Below, in pieces: positions 10,491-24,105 of a stretch of DNA of 64,000 nucleotides. A program made the position numbers and the translations under genes. Below the pieces are notes generated by a model that saw nothing but the letters and a program-made list of their open reading frames with translations, was not told the DNA's origin and ran no database searches. Every line of letters starts with the position of its first letter. Position 1 is the stretch's first letter. This stretch comes from Polytrichum commune. Taxonomy: Eukaryota > Streptophyta > Polytrichopsida > Polytrichales > Polytrichaceae. The stretch spans positions 65,675,554 through 65,739,553 of the forward strand of contig OX485803.1 of assembly GCA_950295325.1 (NCBI GenBank). Direction: 5' to 3'.

Positions 10491-13400
10491 TGGAATCCTT
10501 ATTGGAGTTGCCTATTTGGTTCGACAACAATAAGGCATCATAGAAAAGTTAAATCTTGAGCAATTTTAGCATACAGGTAATTACACATCTTTTCAACAAA
10601 ATATTATTTGCGAGATGGAAAAACAAAATAGACTCCATGTTGATTTACTTTATATTTTTTGGGAGAATATATGAATTCATATCATTACTTAGCGCCATGG
10701 TGTTGCATTCCTAGTAGCGAGAATTTTGCAATGATTATTTTTTGACTTGTAATGGGCCACCCTTGCAATATGAATAACTATCAACCTAAGTAGTTCACTA
10801 TCCACGGGTGAACAACCAGTTGGGATTTTCTCTCTTGAATAAATAATTTGTTTTGTTATAACAATTTCACAAACTCATGTTAGTCTCTAGTTTAGTTTGA
10901 AGTATTTGGCAACATGGATGCGTGGACCTAGTATATTTCCGGGTGAATATGATCCATAGTTGTCATGCATCTACACTCTCATATTCCATGGGAAAGTAGT
11001 AGACCTCCCGTTTTAGACAAGGGACCCCTTCACCTAGCCTTACTAATGTTATGTTGGTTATGAATTTTCAAAGTGTTATGCTAGAGTGTAGCATGATAGA
11101 CTTAGTGGGGCTATGCTTGTGGAATGTATTGCCACATATCGCCATCTCCTAAATTACAAATCAATGAAACATGTAAAGGTCAATGGGTTCAAATAGACAC
11201 CTTTAATTCTACATGCACTCCAAATTGAGCATGGGGGTGGACTCTTCATTGGAAACCTAAATGATGTGCATGGGTGACAATGAAATAAAACCCCGTGTAT
11301 ACAAGAACTTTCTAGAGAATAACAAATGTATACATACAAACAATATGCTAGAAAATAAACTCGTGTATTTATACTAAGCTTGTCGATTTAATGTGATAAA
11401 AGCTTTCACTACATACACAAATCGTGAAGTAAATAGGCCTTTGTTGCATATACAAGTCATTGGGGATCATAACCAAATAACAACAATGGATGATAACGTA
11501 AATTGGATGAAATTGGCACATTTTTTTCATTTTTTTCCCTAAACTATGGGGGCCCCTTTTGTACACCTACCTTTACTTTGTGATTCTTGATGGCCTTTTT
11601 TAATGTATACACTATAGAAAAAGCAATCCTTCCCACTATGTATATCATGTATGCTAATGCCTCAAAGTATACCCCTTTCTACACTCACGTTTAGTTTGTA
11701 TATGATACGAAAAGTGTGCCCCGTGAAATTGAGGACTTCAATGTTTATTCTTAGATCCACACATAACCTCAAAGCACCCAAATTTAGGAGTTCAATTAAG
11801 GTAAGCAACCAAACTAGGCCCACCTACCTTAGCCCTCTACTTGAATTTATTCACTATTGTTTCTTCTCGTGTTAAGTTTTAGCCCTTAATGTCCCATGAG
11901 GATTATTTAGTCCAGACAAGCAATTTTGGAAGGGTGAATGGGGATGCATTTAATCATTTGTTCCCAAATACTTTTGTGACACTATGTGGCATATAAATAT
12001 TATTTTCACTATAAAACAATCAAACACTCCTTGAGGATATTATCATTTTAATATTAAAATATATGTTGAAAATAAATGTGTTAATGAATGGGTTTTCACC
12101 AATGGAGAGCAATTGAATCACAAGCTCTTTTCCTCTCTACTTGACGGAAAACTTGCCAGGTGGTCAATTGCCTCCTGTGCTTTGGCGTTGGCATGTCAGC
12201 CTTCTGTCTCAAAAATTAAAAAAATTAAAAAATCACAAACTCTTTGATTTTTTTATTTTTAAAGTACCATGTCTAAATTTCACTTCTTAGAAATTGCAAG
12301 GTATGTTTTATTGTAGACATTATTGAAAATCTCACATGACTTAGACTCTATAATGTCCCATATCGATTTCAACTAATTTCAATGTTCATAATTCATAAGA
12401 AATGCACATCAAACCATAATTAAATAGGATATGACGCACATGTATTGACCATCATTATATATTGACCATACCAACCACTCATAGTGTCTTAATTTACTTT
12501 GAAATTAAGAATGTCTTACATGAAATTCAACAAAGTTATTCCAAGACATGAACCATATGGATGTGAACTTTACATTGATATCAACAAGTTATTTTCACAA
12601 AGTTCTTACTTTGTAGCCTTGCAACATGCCTTTCGTAGCACATGAACAAGATGTGTAACTATGTGGAAAAGGCTTGGACCTTTAGGGTGTAATATAACAT
12701 AAGTGATGGATCAATATACGAAAACATTCAATCATTCAACAATGATTTGATTCATGTATTTATTCCTTTTGAACCTTTCGCTTACACCATATGAAAACAA
12801 TGGACTTGTGGATAGAATTGCAATTGCATGTTTGGTTGATGTGATTGATACGGTATGACCCTCGGTAAGGACTTTAGGGGATGAACTCGAAATAGCAAGT
12901 ACAATACCATGTGGGTGTATGAAATGGTATTTAAGGAGACTTAGTTTTACAAAGTTGATGTAAATGGCGGGTATTATTCCACCTATCATAGTACAAATAT
13001 ACGAGGTGGTAATTTTTGAAAGAGAGGTAAATTTATAATACACCTTCCCCCCCCCCCAAAGTTTCTATCATGAGAGTGTACCTCAAATGGTTCGTATGTA
13101 TACATCCATGAAGCGGTGCTTGTCAATAATAAGTAAATTATGAACATATATACAAAAGAATGCCTATTTGATTTCCAATCATTTATATTTTGTGTACATA
13201 GTTGAGACAATTTAATATTCTAGGAGTTCACAATTATTGCATACATATAACATACTATACACTAACTTTGTATACATGGGGGTTTAATAAGGGGTCATGC
13301 ATACACGTGGCTCCCGCTCTTAACGAGGAGTTCACTCCTAGGGTATAAGTTTGTGTGGATCTACAGATTTGTAAACAAAACTAATTAGTACATCGAGTAA

Positions 13401-14556
13401 GTGTTGTGGATTGGAAAATGGCATGGATGGTAATATTTGTCACTTTAACTTAGTGTGAAAACTCATCCCACAAGAATAACGAGTTTCCAAGTGTGCTTGT
13501 TTACACATGTAGATTTGAATTAATCCCTTTCACATGGACACCTTAACATCACTCAATCGACGAGATGTGTTCATGGACCCATTTGTAGGTTCAAGAATAA
13601 GGACTATGGATGCCGAAATCCCACTTTTTCATATTGAATATGAAGTCAAGGCAACGGAACACAACTCATTGGTTGTGTAATGTTATGACATATTGTCCGT
13701 CTTTGCACCTGATAATCCAACCGATTTCATCCTCCACATAAAAACATCACCAAATTCACCCTCAACCTACTCCTTTGACAAACATCTATAATATTCTATT
13801 ATCAACCCTTTATGACCTACACACCTCAAAACAGGACTCTTAATTTGAAAAGATCCGATCTTGTTCAACAATAAGTACGATTTAGCAAAACTTCCCTCCA
13901 TGTGTACTATGGTGACAACATAAAGCAGTCAAATAGCATCGTGTACGTACTTGTATGGGATAACACAAGGTTCCCATATATATATCCTATTGCAAAGAAT
14001 CACCATGTATTTTGGATCACTTCCAAGTCATGTTCTTCCTTTTCCTTTGAATCCATGCATGTTCAACTTGACATAGTTGGACCTTTTAGAAACATTGTCG
14101 TAGATATTTGATGCCTTCATGTATCTATCGCTTGCTTTTGGAGGAGGATGATGATGAGGTTGTTTTACTTTGCCATCATCATTGTCGAAACATTCTTGCC
14201 GTAACTTAGTACCATGGCAGTTTCAACATTTACTATCCTCTATTGGAATTTGTAGAAACTCTTGAAATATATTTTGGCTCCAAAATGCATGAATGGGAAT
14301 CTCTAGCTCATACCATAAGAGGGTGCTCATAACTTATGAAGTATTCCGATTGTTGAAAACCTTAATGCCATATTAGACTTTTGACTTTCCATGAACTTAT
14401 AGTATATGGAAGGTTGACCGATCTTGCATAATCTTAAATGATCTCAAGTGGATTAATTTGGACTCTTTAGAAGTAGATTCCGGTGACAAATTGGCTTTAA
14501 AAAAAGAAGCATCTGGGTTGCATATTATTCCATGGTTTTAATGTTGGATGAATGAG
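10491..14556. other. AT-rich intergenic sequence, no gene recognised
   Basis: Scattered short frames on both strands, none resembling a known family. A poly-C run (~13 C) lies near 13048. Nothing else supported. Confidence 0.45.
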
Positions 14557-14565
14557 ACTAGGTAT

Positions 14566-15893
14566 CAGTGTTCAAGATTGAAGCCCTCATATGAGTTTCA
14601 TTTTGAAGGGCTCTAAAATTTGAGCCCTTCGGTTGAAGGGCTAGTTCAAATTCAAGACGTCAATTCAGTAATATAGAAATAAAATATTAAAAACTCATAT
14701 TAAACTTATGCATGATTTATATGGTGCATGCTTCCAATACAATGTGAAGAATTAAGAATCAACCATCTAACTCCACCTCTTCTAGTGATAATGCCCTACG
14801 CTTGTTGGTTCTTGTGCCAATTTTCCAAGATTCAAAAATACTATCCCAATCCATGAATTCAACTCCTAACCCATTTAGACTAACCCTCATTAAAGCATCT
14901 AGTGTGTCAAGGTTGAGTCTAGTTCTCCTTTCACTCTTAACCCAATTTTGCTTTGAAAAACCACGCTCAAAAACAGCAGTGCTAGTTGGGATCACAAGTA
15001 TGGCTTGCCATAGCGACATCATAGTTGGCCAATTAATCATGAACTCCCGGTCATTGCCACAAAAAACCCAAGCTTCTTGCATACTTCGGCGTTCACAAAC
15101 AGAACATAACATCTCCACGAATTCTAGCAATTCCGCATTGCATTGATTAACAAGGTCATCGCTCCAACGGAAATGTGTCACCAACCGGTTCAACCATTGT
15201 TCCGTTAATGTCCCTCTGTCCAATTCATCTACGGGATAGTGCTTCGGGCTAAAAAGCCGGGCCGCATTGAAAATGGACAAGTCAGGAAATCGATCATTGA
15301 GTGAATCGATGATCTTCTGCACATACTGCCTCCCCAACATGATGCATGCCTCCAATGAGCCTCCTACGTCACACTCGGGCATGAAATCATAATGCAAGAT
15401 ATGCATTTTTTCACACCCAAAACTATCAACATACAATATCTGCCCATTGGGTACCACCTCGCGGAGAAACTTTCCTAGGTGTTTGGTTGTCAGGCCAAAA
15501 CTTACACCCAGATAGTGTCTACGAAACAAGCTGATTGTTACATCAATCGTAGAAGCTATGCTAGTGATATCTACAAGATCAAACTGAAACTTGCGATTGA
15601 CCTTATTCAACTCTGATAATATATCAACTAGCATGTGAATGAAAAATTGGAACTGAAGAGAAGTTAGATCCTTGTACCATGTGGGTTCTTCAACCTCCCA
15701 AAGTTACCATGTACAGCGACCTCCTCGTCACTGTAGCGCTACAGTGTTGACGGGTGTAAAATTTTTGAAGACGTCAAGTGAAGTTTTCATTTTGAGTTTG
15801 GGGTTGCATTTTGAAGGGCTGTTTTGAGAGAGGTATATTTTGAAGGGCCAAATCGCGTTTGAAGGGCATTGAAGACTTCAATCTTGAACACTG
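14566..15893 (-). mobile_element. hAT-type DNA transposon, N-terminally deleted
   Basis: Perfect 18-bp terminal inverted repeats (CAGTGTTCAAGATTGAAG) bound 1328 bp. The same 9-mer ACTAGGTAT lies directly outside both ends (14557-14565 and 15894-15902), consistent with an 8-bp hAT target duplication plus one chance base, or a 9-bp duplication. Several TTGAAGGGC/GCCCTTC motifs cluster within about 120 bp of each end, the arrangement expected of subterminal transposase-binding sites. The single large frame is the C-terminal part of an hAT transposase. Intact ends and flanks argue for a relatively recent insertion of an internally deleted copy. Confidence 0.9.
14759..15703 (-). pseudogene. hAT transposase C-terminal fragment
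   Basis: An open frame runs from just after a TAA at 15704-15706 to the TGA at 14759. The first ATG is at 15634 (291 aa from there), but protein-like sequence (WYKDLTSLQFQFFIHM) continues upstream without an ATG, so the true N-terminus is missing. The last ~95 residues carry the hAT dimerisation region: WPTMMSLWQAILVIPTSTAVF, then ERGFSKQNWVKSERRTRLN and LDALMRVS. The BED finger and the N-terminal catalytic residues are absent. The product is probably not an active transposase but could still dimerise. Confidence 0.85.
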
Positions 15894-15902
15894 ACTAGGT
15901 AT

Positions 15903-17242
15903 GCTCGTATACGATAATTCCCTCTCTCCGTTCCCATGTGGTTGACCAAAAAAATTTGTTCACTTGGCTACCCCCCACTATGTTTAGGTGAATTATAGCA
16001 ACATGGGGCATCATGAATCAAATGACAAAGCAATCAAGCTAAATTGGCCCTAGGTGGCTTGACCTTACAGTTTCCATGAGACCCAAATTGATACCTTGGA
16101 TCCTCCTCCTTCCCATATCACATATGTAATAAATTTAGTAATGGAAATAATTAGGATTTTATTGTCTTCCATCATTATGTCTGGAATGATGTGAATTGAC
16201 CATGGTGCATAGCATCACGAAGTAACTAGATGATGGTATGTTTCCAAATAAAGAGGTTTCTATTTAAAACTTTGATAAATTGTAGTTGTTTGTCAAGAAC
16301 TTTACAGGTTACAACTTGAGTGCTCCCCATCAATGGGGAATCCTATAATTAAAGGAGAATTATGCTTGCTCAATACTTGGTCCCATGGAACGCAACCAAG
16401 GAGCTCAGTGATGTTATGTGCACCTCCTATTGATTGCATTAGATTATAATATTTGACAACCTTTGTTGCAAGACCCACTTACATTATTTTCAATACACTT
16501 TTAGTAAAATGAATATCAATATTGTTTTTTTAATACTTAAACATGCTTACATAGTAAGTAGTCAAATTTATTGGTAGATACGACCCAACATGGCAAGGGG
16601 GGTTGAAACATGAACCTCATGGATCCGAACCAAGCCCTTACAGTGTCCCCACGTGACCAAACATGGGGCATGCCAACGCGATAAATGGGGCATCCTGGGT
16701 TCGTAGGTGGTGAGCACCAACATAACGTGAGCCCCATCAATGGCGCCCCTCCCCCCTAATTCAGATTTGGCCCGGTATATTTAAGACCTTCCCCCGCCAT
16801 AAATGGTTCATATAGGCCCTCCTCCGGCCCGCCAAGATATTACTTTAATATCAAATACTCCGATATCCTACTCTATCCCATGTCATATAAAATGTGTCGT
16901 TGCCTTATCAATTGCTTCCTAATTCTGGTAGGGGTATGCCTAGGCTTTGGTGGGCTTTGACTCATGATGGGCTACCCTGCCTAAGATCGAGAGCTCCCCA
17001 AAGGTATAAAATATTATATACTCTATTTGGCGTATGCCTAGTCTGGTGGGGACGCTCTAGTCATGAACTCCACTCATATCACATGTGCACATAACTAGTA
17101 CATAATGTAGTTATTGGGTAAAGGAGTTACTCGCCTATTTACTGCACATATTTATTGCACATATTTCTTTCACATAATTATTGTATATAGTTATTATACT
17201 ATAATTTATGCGCAGCTACTACATAGAGTTACTATATACCCT
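15903..17242. other. Intergenic sequence with a GC-richer patch
   Basis: AT-rich sequence with a GC-richer patch at about 16600-16830 and no recognisable protein. Nothing else supported. Confidence 0.4.
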
Positions 17243-17460
17243 GCAAATTTTTGTAGGTTGCATATGAATTTTTTTTAGAAAAGAATTGTGTAGACTCTTT
17301 ATAGGTTATCAAATCCATTAATTTTTTTGAATTATTTCAAGCATACACTTATTTCTTTAAAAAAAATTGGAAAAATCTTTAGGTTGCATATGATTTTCTT
17401 ACTTTTTGAGAAAAACTATGTAGACTCTTCATAGTTATCAATTTATGAATTTTTTTTGGA
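17243..17460. repeat. Tandem duplication of a ~120-bp AT-rich unit
   Basis: Two consecutive diverged units share TAGGTTGCATATGA, GAATTGTGTAGACTCTTTATA versus AACTATGTAGACTCTTCATA, and GTTATCAA. Non-coding. Confidence 0.65.
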
Positions 17461-17489
17461 GAAAAAATTGTTAACACTTTAGCCTTTAC

Positions 17490-17535
17490 CACACACACAC
17501 ACGCGCACACACACACACACACACATATATATATA
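17490..17535. repeat. CA/TA microsatellite
   Basis: A run of alternating CA with two CG interruptions, followed by TATATATATA. The overlapping minus-strand frame rich in Cys-Val is only translated repeat. Confidence 0.95.
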
Positions 17536-17856
17536 ACATGCCTAAAAGTTTGTCCTAGGCCTGTATTTCTTAACACTATCTTAGGCTTTGCAAATATGCC
17601 ATGATCATGAGGCCAAACGACAAGAAGCTTACAAAGTGATCATATATGTGCATGAGTGGGCAAATCTTTCTATAACTAGAACAGTGGGTTCAAACACACA
17701 CTTGCAATTGACAGAATGATCTATTATTTGACCATAATGATCTATAGCTATAGATTATTATTTGACAAATGGCTACTTTGACACAAAGGACCATTGTGCT
17801 AAATGCAAGAGTGTGGTAGTACCCACAATCCTAGTAGTGAAGGTATGCGGGTGTTA

Positions 17857-18235
17857 TTTTATTAGTTATCTTAATCAGACCCTTATATTTAATTGGTGTG
17901 TGGTTACGTGAGGATCCAAATCCGAACATTTTAAATACACATCTTCAAAAAGAATTGCACTACGTCTTAGATTTCACTTATTACTCACAACTAGTAAAGA
18001 ACACAATTGGGAGGACTTATGTCTTCAACTAAAAAATCAACAAACATGCACTTCCAATAACCATATCTAAAGTAGGGAAAATTCAACTGTCAATATTTTG
18101 TTTTTTTAGTTCGGTTGATGTTCCATTATAAATTTGCCAATGTGTCACAAATGTGAAAACGTAAAAGTGATCAATAGAAGATTTAGAACAAGAAATAACA
18201 AAGCGAATAACACCCACATGCCTTAACTAGAGTTC
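17857..18235 (+). repeat. Dispersed repeat A, copy 2
   Basis: Diverged copy of the segment at 10159-10490, same orientation. Non-coding. Confidence 0.65.
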
Positions 18236-19129
18236 CAACTTCCAAGTTTCCATTTTGCCCATTCCACAAAGTTGTGTTATGGTGTCTTTTTCTTCTCACA
18301 TTTTGACCATCCATGGCTTTCCAATCCTATTATTGTCGACTGATATATCGGACTTAGACTTAAGTGGTGTCAGTTTTTGATAGGCTGGGAAGGCCAACAA
18401 CTACAACCAAAGGACGGCTTTTGAAGTATTCGTCGAGCTTTACAATTTACAAAAGTGAGAAGTCAAAAGCCATGGTAAAAAGACCTTGAAGAAACATTTT
18501 CTTCATGCACACATCTTCTTTACATGATGGCCCTTCCGACAACGCATGATAGTCATAATGTCAAGGACGTGTTGGATGTATGTGCATAAGAAGACGTGTT
18601 TGTTGTTTGATGGCTTTACGAAAAGTTCATTGTTTACTACGTCTATAGGACATTAACACTCGCTATAAGTTGGACTTGAAGGTGATTGGGTTTGCATGTT
18701 CTTGTGGCATTTTTACATGAGCGTGTCATAGTAACTTAAGATAACCCTCCTCCAAGAAATTGTCATAACATTATTCAGTTCCACATTCATTTTGAAAAGG
18801 AGAATATTTCATGGAATATTGTTAGTCTCACAAAGCGTTGTTATGGATCTATATAATGTTATGATATGATTAGCATGGGAGCACAAAAACTCTTGCTCCA
18901 TGCTTGTTTCCCATGAAGACACTATTCATATTGCAATAATTCGATTATTGAGTGATCGTGTCTTGCTTGGATGTAGGACACAACGCCCTTTGCAACCATT
19001 ATTTCTTGACTACATGGTATGTGCAAATAGGTTGTCTTCATGAATAAGTTGCCTACGTATCCATGCAAAATATCTTGGATGAGAACCATATCACAAAAAC
19101 GTAGGACTTTGTTTACGTCAGTGTACCAA
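18236..19129. other. AT-rich intergenic sequence, nothing recognised
   Basis: No credible frame, RNA gene or clear repeat. Confidence 0.4.
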
Positions 19130-19720
19130 ACACATTAAAAAACTAATATCTACATTGGTTTATTTCGATACTAAATGTTCATAATAATGTGGAATGCCAA
19201 TAAATTAATGTAGGGCAACCTAATTGCACATATCAATGTACTACTTCACAATTTTGTGTACGGTGAACCTGGAGATGGTCCTATACACGTATGGGACCAA
19301 AACAATGTTTGGGGAGATTTTTGGACATAATTAGTCAAAATCCGGGCGTTTCCAAGTCCAACCAGTTACATATTATGATTTTTCAATTTTTGTTTTTCTT
19401 TTAAACACTTTGAAGTATATTGTATAAATTCCTCTAGAATGATCAATAATTTTCTTGAAGTCTTGAACCTTAACCAAGTAATTCTCAAAACTCAACCGGT
19501 TCATATGTAAGTACACGAACCGTCCTATCAGCATGGGTTTCCATTCAAAGTTACATGTTGCTATAAATGTTCATTAACATTACCGTTTTCCACCAACAAT
19601 GTAACATCGTACTCTTCGATCCACATACTAACCACTTATGTCATTTGGGTAAAAAATGGGTATAGCAATGCGTGACTCCAAATGGTAACCCACACTAATT
19701 AGAACCAAAAGGTGTAGTGA
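19130..19720 (+). repeat. Old dispersed repeat block B
   Basis: Three parts of this block recur in shuffled order and orientation at 45.8-47.7 kb. 19130-19260 matches 46285-46395 reversed (landmark TGATATGTGCAA). 19305-19510 matches 47470-47665 reversed (landmarks GATTTTTGG and CAGTTACAT). 19541-19720 matches 45834-46045 in the same orientation (landmark TATTTGGGTAAAAAATG). It looks like an old, rearranged non-coding element. Confidence 0.55.
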
Positions 19721-20065
19721 TCGGTTCTCCTCGTGCTCTCATTGGATCACAATTCCACATGCAAACACTGCAATAGAATACAATAGTGAAATGTTTTGAA
19801 GGTCAAGTCGGGCGAGGGGGGGAGGACTTGTGCAAATTCTCCAAAGCTTTTGCACGAAAGTAGCTAAGTCATTCTCACCGTACACACATGGGTGATGATC
19901 ATGCCACTAAAGGTGTTCACAGACAGCCTGGGATTTCAAATGTCAAGGCTCCGCATAACTTCTCAAAGCAATTTGATTCAATCTCACCATATTTGAGACG
20001 TCCGGTCGTGGATCGTACACAAATAATCTCGTCCACGCATACAATTCTTAGCATTTACGGGGAAG

Positions 20066-20400
20066 CTACACTAAATATGATAATTAGTGTTTGATTATGT
20101 TATGTGTTGTTACTACCCTGTCCTGCTCAACACTAATTTTCAATTCTTTAATAATTAGTGTTAGACACAAATGCGATGCCACCTTCCTTACCATCACCTT
20201 TCTTCTCCTTTTATAATTGTTAATTTTTGTTCATATCCTTATTAGCACTAAATTCGTGCATGTAACTTCCACATATTATCATAGTTGATATTTAGTGTTT
20301 GAGTTTACATTTGATGGTACTTACTTTCATAGGGTTAGTGATATTTAGTGTATGCGTTCGTATTTAGTGTATCAAACACTAAATATCATATTTAGTGTAG
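20066..20400. mobile_element. Small inverted-repeat element (MITE), copy 2
   Basis: Inverted repeats of about 30 bp with one mismatch begin CTACACTAAATATGATA on both ends. As in copy 1 (797-1164), the ends are near-palindromic (CACTAAATATGATAATTAGTG on the left). Inner repeats of TATTTAGTGT and AACACTAA recur. The interior (TCAACACTAATTTTCAATT, then CACCTTCCTTACCATC) matches the relic at 62850-63123 in reverse. Non-coding. Confidence 0.75.
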
Positions 20401-23400
20401 TTGCGTGCTTCCTCGCTCTCGGATTCGAAGTCCCTTTAAATCGCGAATCCATCCCGGCATGCGTGTAACTTTTGGGCTTCAAGAGTGGAGAGAGTCAAAT
20501 GTTTGGCGCTCGCATCATGATGCACTTTGGTTCGTAACCTTGTCATGTCGTGTGGGGGGGGGGCTTGGGGTTCATGGCACCTTTGTGAACTCATGCATTG
20601 TGGATGAAGAGGTTATAGTATAAACAATGGCCCGACATGATGAGGGTTGTCGATTCATGTCATACGGATTTCATGAGAGTAGTTTTGGTGATTTTTTTAT
20701 GTTGATTCTAGAGTCAAGTAGTGGGATTATAGCAACGTTGAAAGATCTGAACTAGTTTGTGATGTTTAATTGCCTTGTTAATGAACGAATTTACGTAGAC
20801 ATCATGAATCCCTTGCATGTTGGGTCATGTTGTGGTAACTTGGTGTTGGATCGGACGTTGATTTTGAGAGGTACATTGTATATGGCCTATGTGGTATTTC
20901 TATGAGTTATTGACGAGCACGGGACTCAAAATTTACTTGGTCTATGAGATTGGAACTTCATTTACTAGAATCTCCTATGAAAGGGAAGCAAAAATAAAAT
21001 TGTGTATCAACGGTGATGAGATAGACCATGGTGTATATTTGAATCTAGGTGATTTATATGAGTTTGTATATTTCAATGTTTTCTTTTAACATATAAGTAT
21101 GCTCCATTTCGAAACTTGTAGTTGGCGAATGGGTTGGTTCCAGATGGGGCCACTTATTTTGAATAAAAACAACAATAACTAGCCCTACATTTCTTTTGTA
21201 ATACGTCTTGAGATCCATAATGGATCTCTTTCTCTTAATGATTGGTGGGCAATGGAAAATTTGATGCATTTGAATTCTATGTGAGCCATGTTTGAGCATG
21301 TGGCGTTGGTCCCCACTCTTTGAAAGTTGATTATTGACATAATTATTTTACAACGACCATAGGGGTTCTATTGAATACAAGGATCATCACAAAGCTTGTC
21401 TAAACTACTGGAAGACAAAATGGATAAGTAGAATTAGAAGATTTTGACCACCATGATAGTGGGTGTTTGTTTTGAACTCACGTACCTTAAGTTGATCCCT
21501 AATATCCATAGACACAATATCGCAAGGGTTGATAGGATCACCTTGTGTTTTGGCCCCTCCATGTTTTGCAAGAAACTAGTATGACATTATTTAGCACTTG
21601 TGCATGCTCTTGTGGGCCCGAGAATAACACGAGGATTGTGTTGAGATGATTTCTTAAATATTATATGGGGAGACCAACATGCGTATGATAACTACTCTCT
21701 ATTTGACAACCTCTTCTTTTTGTTTAGAAAAAAAACCCATGACAAATTTGAACAATATTTTGGTGACTACAAGCATAGTTGTGTAACATTGCTTAGCAAG
21801 TACACTACACAACTACTCAATCTAAGAGCTAAGTAAGTTGAGCAATCCTAACCCTGGTAGATTACTAGTCCCACACATCATGTTCCATGCTACTTGTTGA
21901 AGCCAAATTGAAGGAAATATCACTTGCCACCATAACAGTCTTAAATCGAACTTGGTGGGCAACCATCCTCGACAATGAATTGGTTATGCAATGCAAGAGT
22001 GTGTGACAATGAGGCTAAAATGTGGAGCACCGATTGGTTGGCCTACTTTCTGCAAGAGCCTTGGAGATCGATTGCCATGGTGCAACAAGCTTGCGAACAT
22101 CATATAGAAAATTGAACTTGGTGTTAACTTAGGAGGACCTCCAAAACAATACATTAGCTAGCACAAATCGCAAGTGATTTCTTGGTCCCACAACACTCAT
22201 AGCAAAAATTGAATAAAGTTATGTCGAAGATGATTTTCAGCGACTTTGACCAATTCAAAATTTGAGTTGTCAGAGAAGGCCGGAATGTCGTTGGAATCAA
22301 TGTGCCTAATTCGATTACTTATCTTGACATGACACCTAAATTTAAGTGGTATGTGATTAGATATAGATAAAACAAATAAAAACACCAAAACAATGCTCTA
22401 CTACACACTCATGACACATTAACCATTATAGAATCGACAGTCAACACAAGTAGAGGACTGACTTTATCTTTTTAAGATTCTAGCATTTTCTTTTCTTTGA
22501 AAAACCATAACAACAACATGAAAGCTAAACTTTTAATGATGATAATAATAATAAGACTAAAAGGCACCAATTGTTGCTTAGATCTCATATCACAATCACG
22601 GATCTTAAATTTCCAAGTCGTGAATCATGGCAAGCAACAAACACCAACTGGTCAAGACAAGTGTAACTTGTTCCTGTTCCCCAGGGACACTCAATTGGCC
22701 AGACGTTGCATTTGGCTGGTCCTGATGACTCCGTTTTTTTTTTTTTTTTTTTTTTGTGGCAGAAATTGAAAAGACGACTCCATGTTGCGATGCATGCACA
22801 TGATCCATTGGACCCGGGTCGGGAAGAAGATAAATAACCTGAAAGATCACCCAAAAAACACTCGCAATTGATCCCATGACACGAAGACGAGCGAGCCTTT
22901 CCAGGCAGATCACAATTTTTTTAAATGCAGGCCTTTAGGCGAAGGTTCGAAGAAAGAAAGTGGGATCGTCAAAAAGAGGCGGCCATGACTTAGCATCGAG
23001 ATGCTACGATTTGAACAGGGCAGTCAAAAAGCTGACCTGCAATAGTGCACAATTGGATATACATCTATATATATATATATGTATGCTCCATGCTTATCAC
23101 TTACATCAAGTCTCGCTCCGATAATAATACGACACTTGATTATAGGACACCTCGATTACATTATGGATTTTCCCGTCGACCAAACTTGTTCCATGTAAGG
23201 TGGCCGATTTACCTTAACCTTTTACCTCCATCTCCTAAATTCTCATTAGTTAACCTTAAACTGGTGTGTGGCATGATAGGTTGTGTGAGAGAGATGTGTT
23301 GCATTTGTGAAAGATTTGTGGGTTAGAAGTGTTAAATTGGTGGGACAAAAGACTCAAAAGGCTTTGCAATGTATGTTTTAACTTGTTGATATCTAGAACT

Positions 23401-23648
23401 CATATGTTGAATTACAACTCATGTGATTTGGACATTGAATTGATCTTTCAAAGCAACAATTAGACAAACTAAGCAAACCACATGATAGGTTAGCATACAC
23501 CAAACGAAGCATTACGTGGGCACATGTGGCAAGGTGTGCTAGCATATGTTACATGTATCCAAACTAGTGTGGCCCACAACAAGCTCTCTTGTGTGGATTA
23601 CAGTTTGGTGGATGTGAAAGACCATGTGGTTGTGATTAAAGACAACAG
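20401..23648. other. AT-rich intergenic sequence with minor repeats
   Basis: The segment 20930-21060 resembles 36365-36495 (shared TTACTTGGTCTAT and GAACTTCATT), a further old dispersed repeat. A poly-T run near 22733-22755 and a short TA run near 23065 are simple repeats. No gene recognised. Confidence 0.4.
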
Positions 23649-23649
23649 T

Positions 23650-24105
23650 TAGGAACCTTGGCCATGGACAAGAGTTAGGGCTAAAGATGGCATGTCAATG
23701 TAATCTTCGACATTTTGGTTGTTGGCCATGGCATTGCATCTTTGATCATGGCAATATGGTTTTTGACCACAATATTTACGGTCTTTGGCTATGGCATTAG
23801 GGTAATTACCAATAACAATTGTACAGTCTTTGTCCATGACTCCTTGGTCTTCTAGTCGTTGGCATTCACCAAATTGAATCTCATCTTGTCATTAAGGTGA
23901 CCAAGGACAATTAGATTGCTAAAAGCATTTAAATGAGTGCATCATAGACAAAATGCCAAGAATTTTGGTAATTGGTACCTTGATTTTGGCCACAATATTA
24001 TGGTCTTTGGCAGTGGCATCCAACGTTTTGTACTCTTCTTATGGTCTTTGTATATGTTGCGTACAAATCTCATAACATGGAAGACTTGTGGTCTTTGGCC
24101 ATCAA
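23650..24105. repeat. Degenerate array of a GGTCTTTGGCCATGG-like motif
   Basis: Variants of the motif (TTGGCCATGGCATTG, GGTCTTTGGCTATGGCATT, GTCTTTGTCCATGAC, GGTCTTTGGCAGTGGCAT, GGTCTTTGGCCATCA) recur about ten times at irregular 35-60-bp spacing, with ACCACAATATTTA-like text between some. Probably a worn tandem repeat. Confidence 0.55.

Noticed and set aside
17379-17576. Frame rich in Cys-Val repeats
   Set aside because: Translation of a CA/TG microsatellite.
22585-22913. Minus-strand frames with poly-Lys
   Set aside because: They translate a poly-T/poly-A run; no domain.
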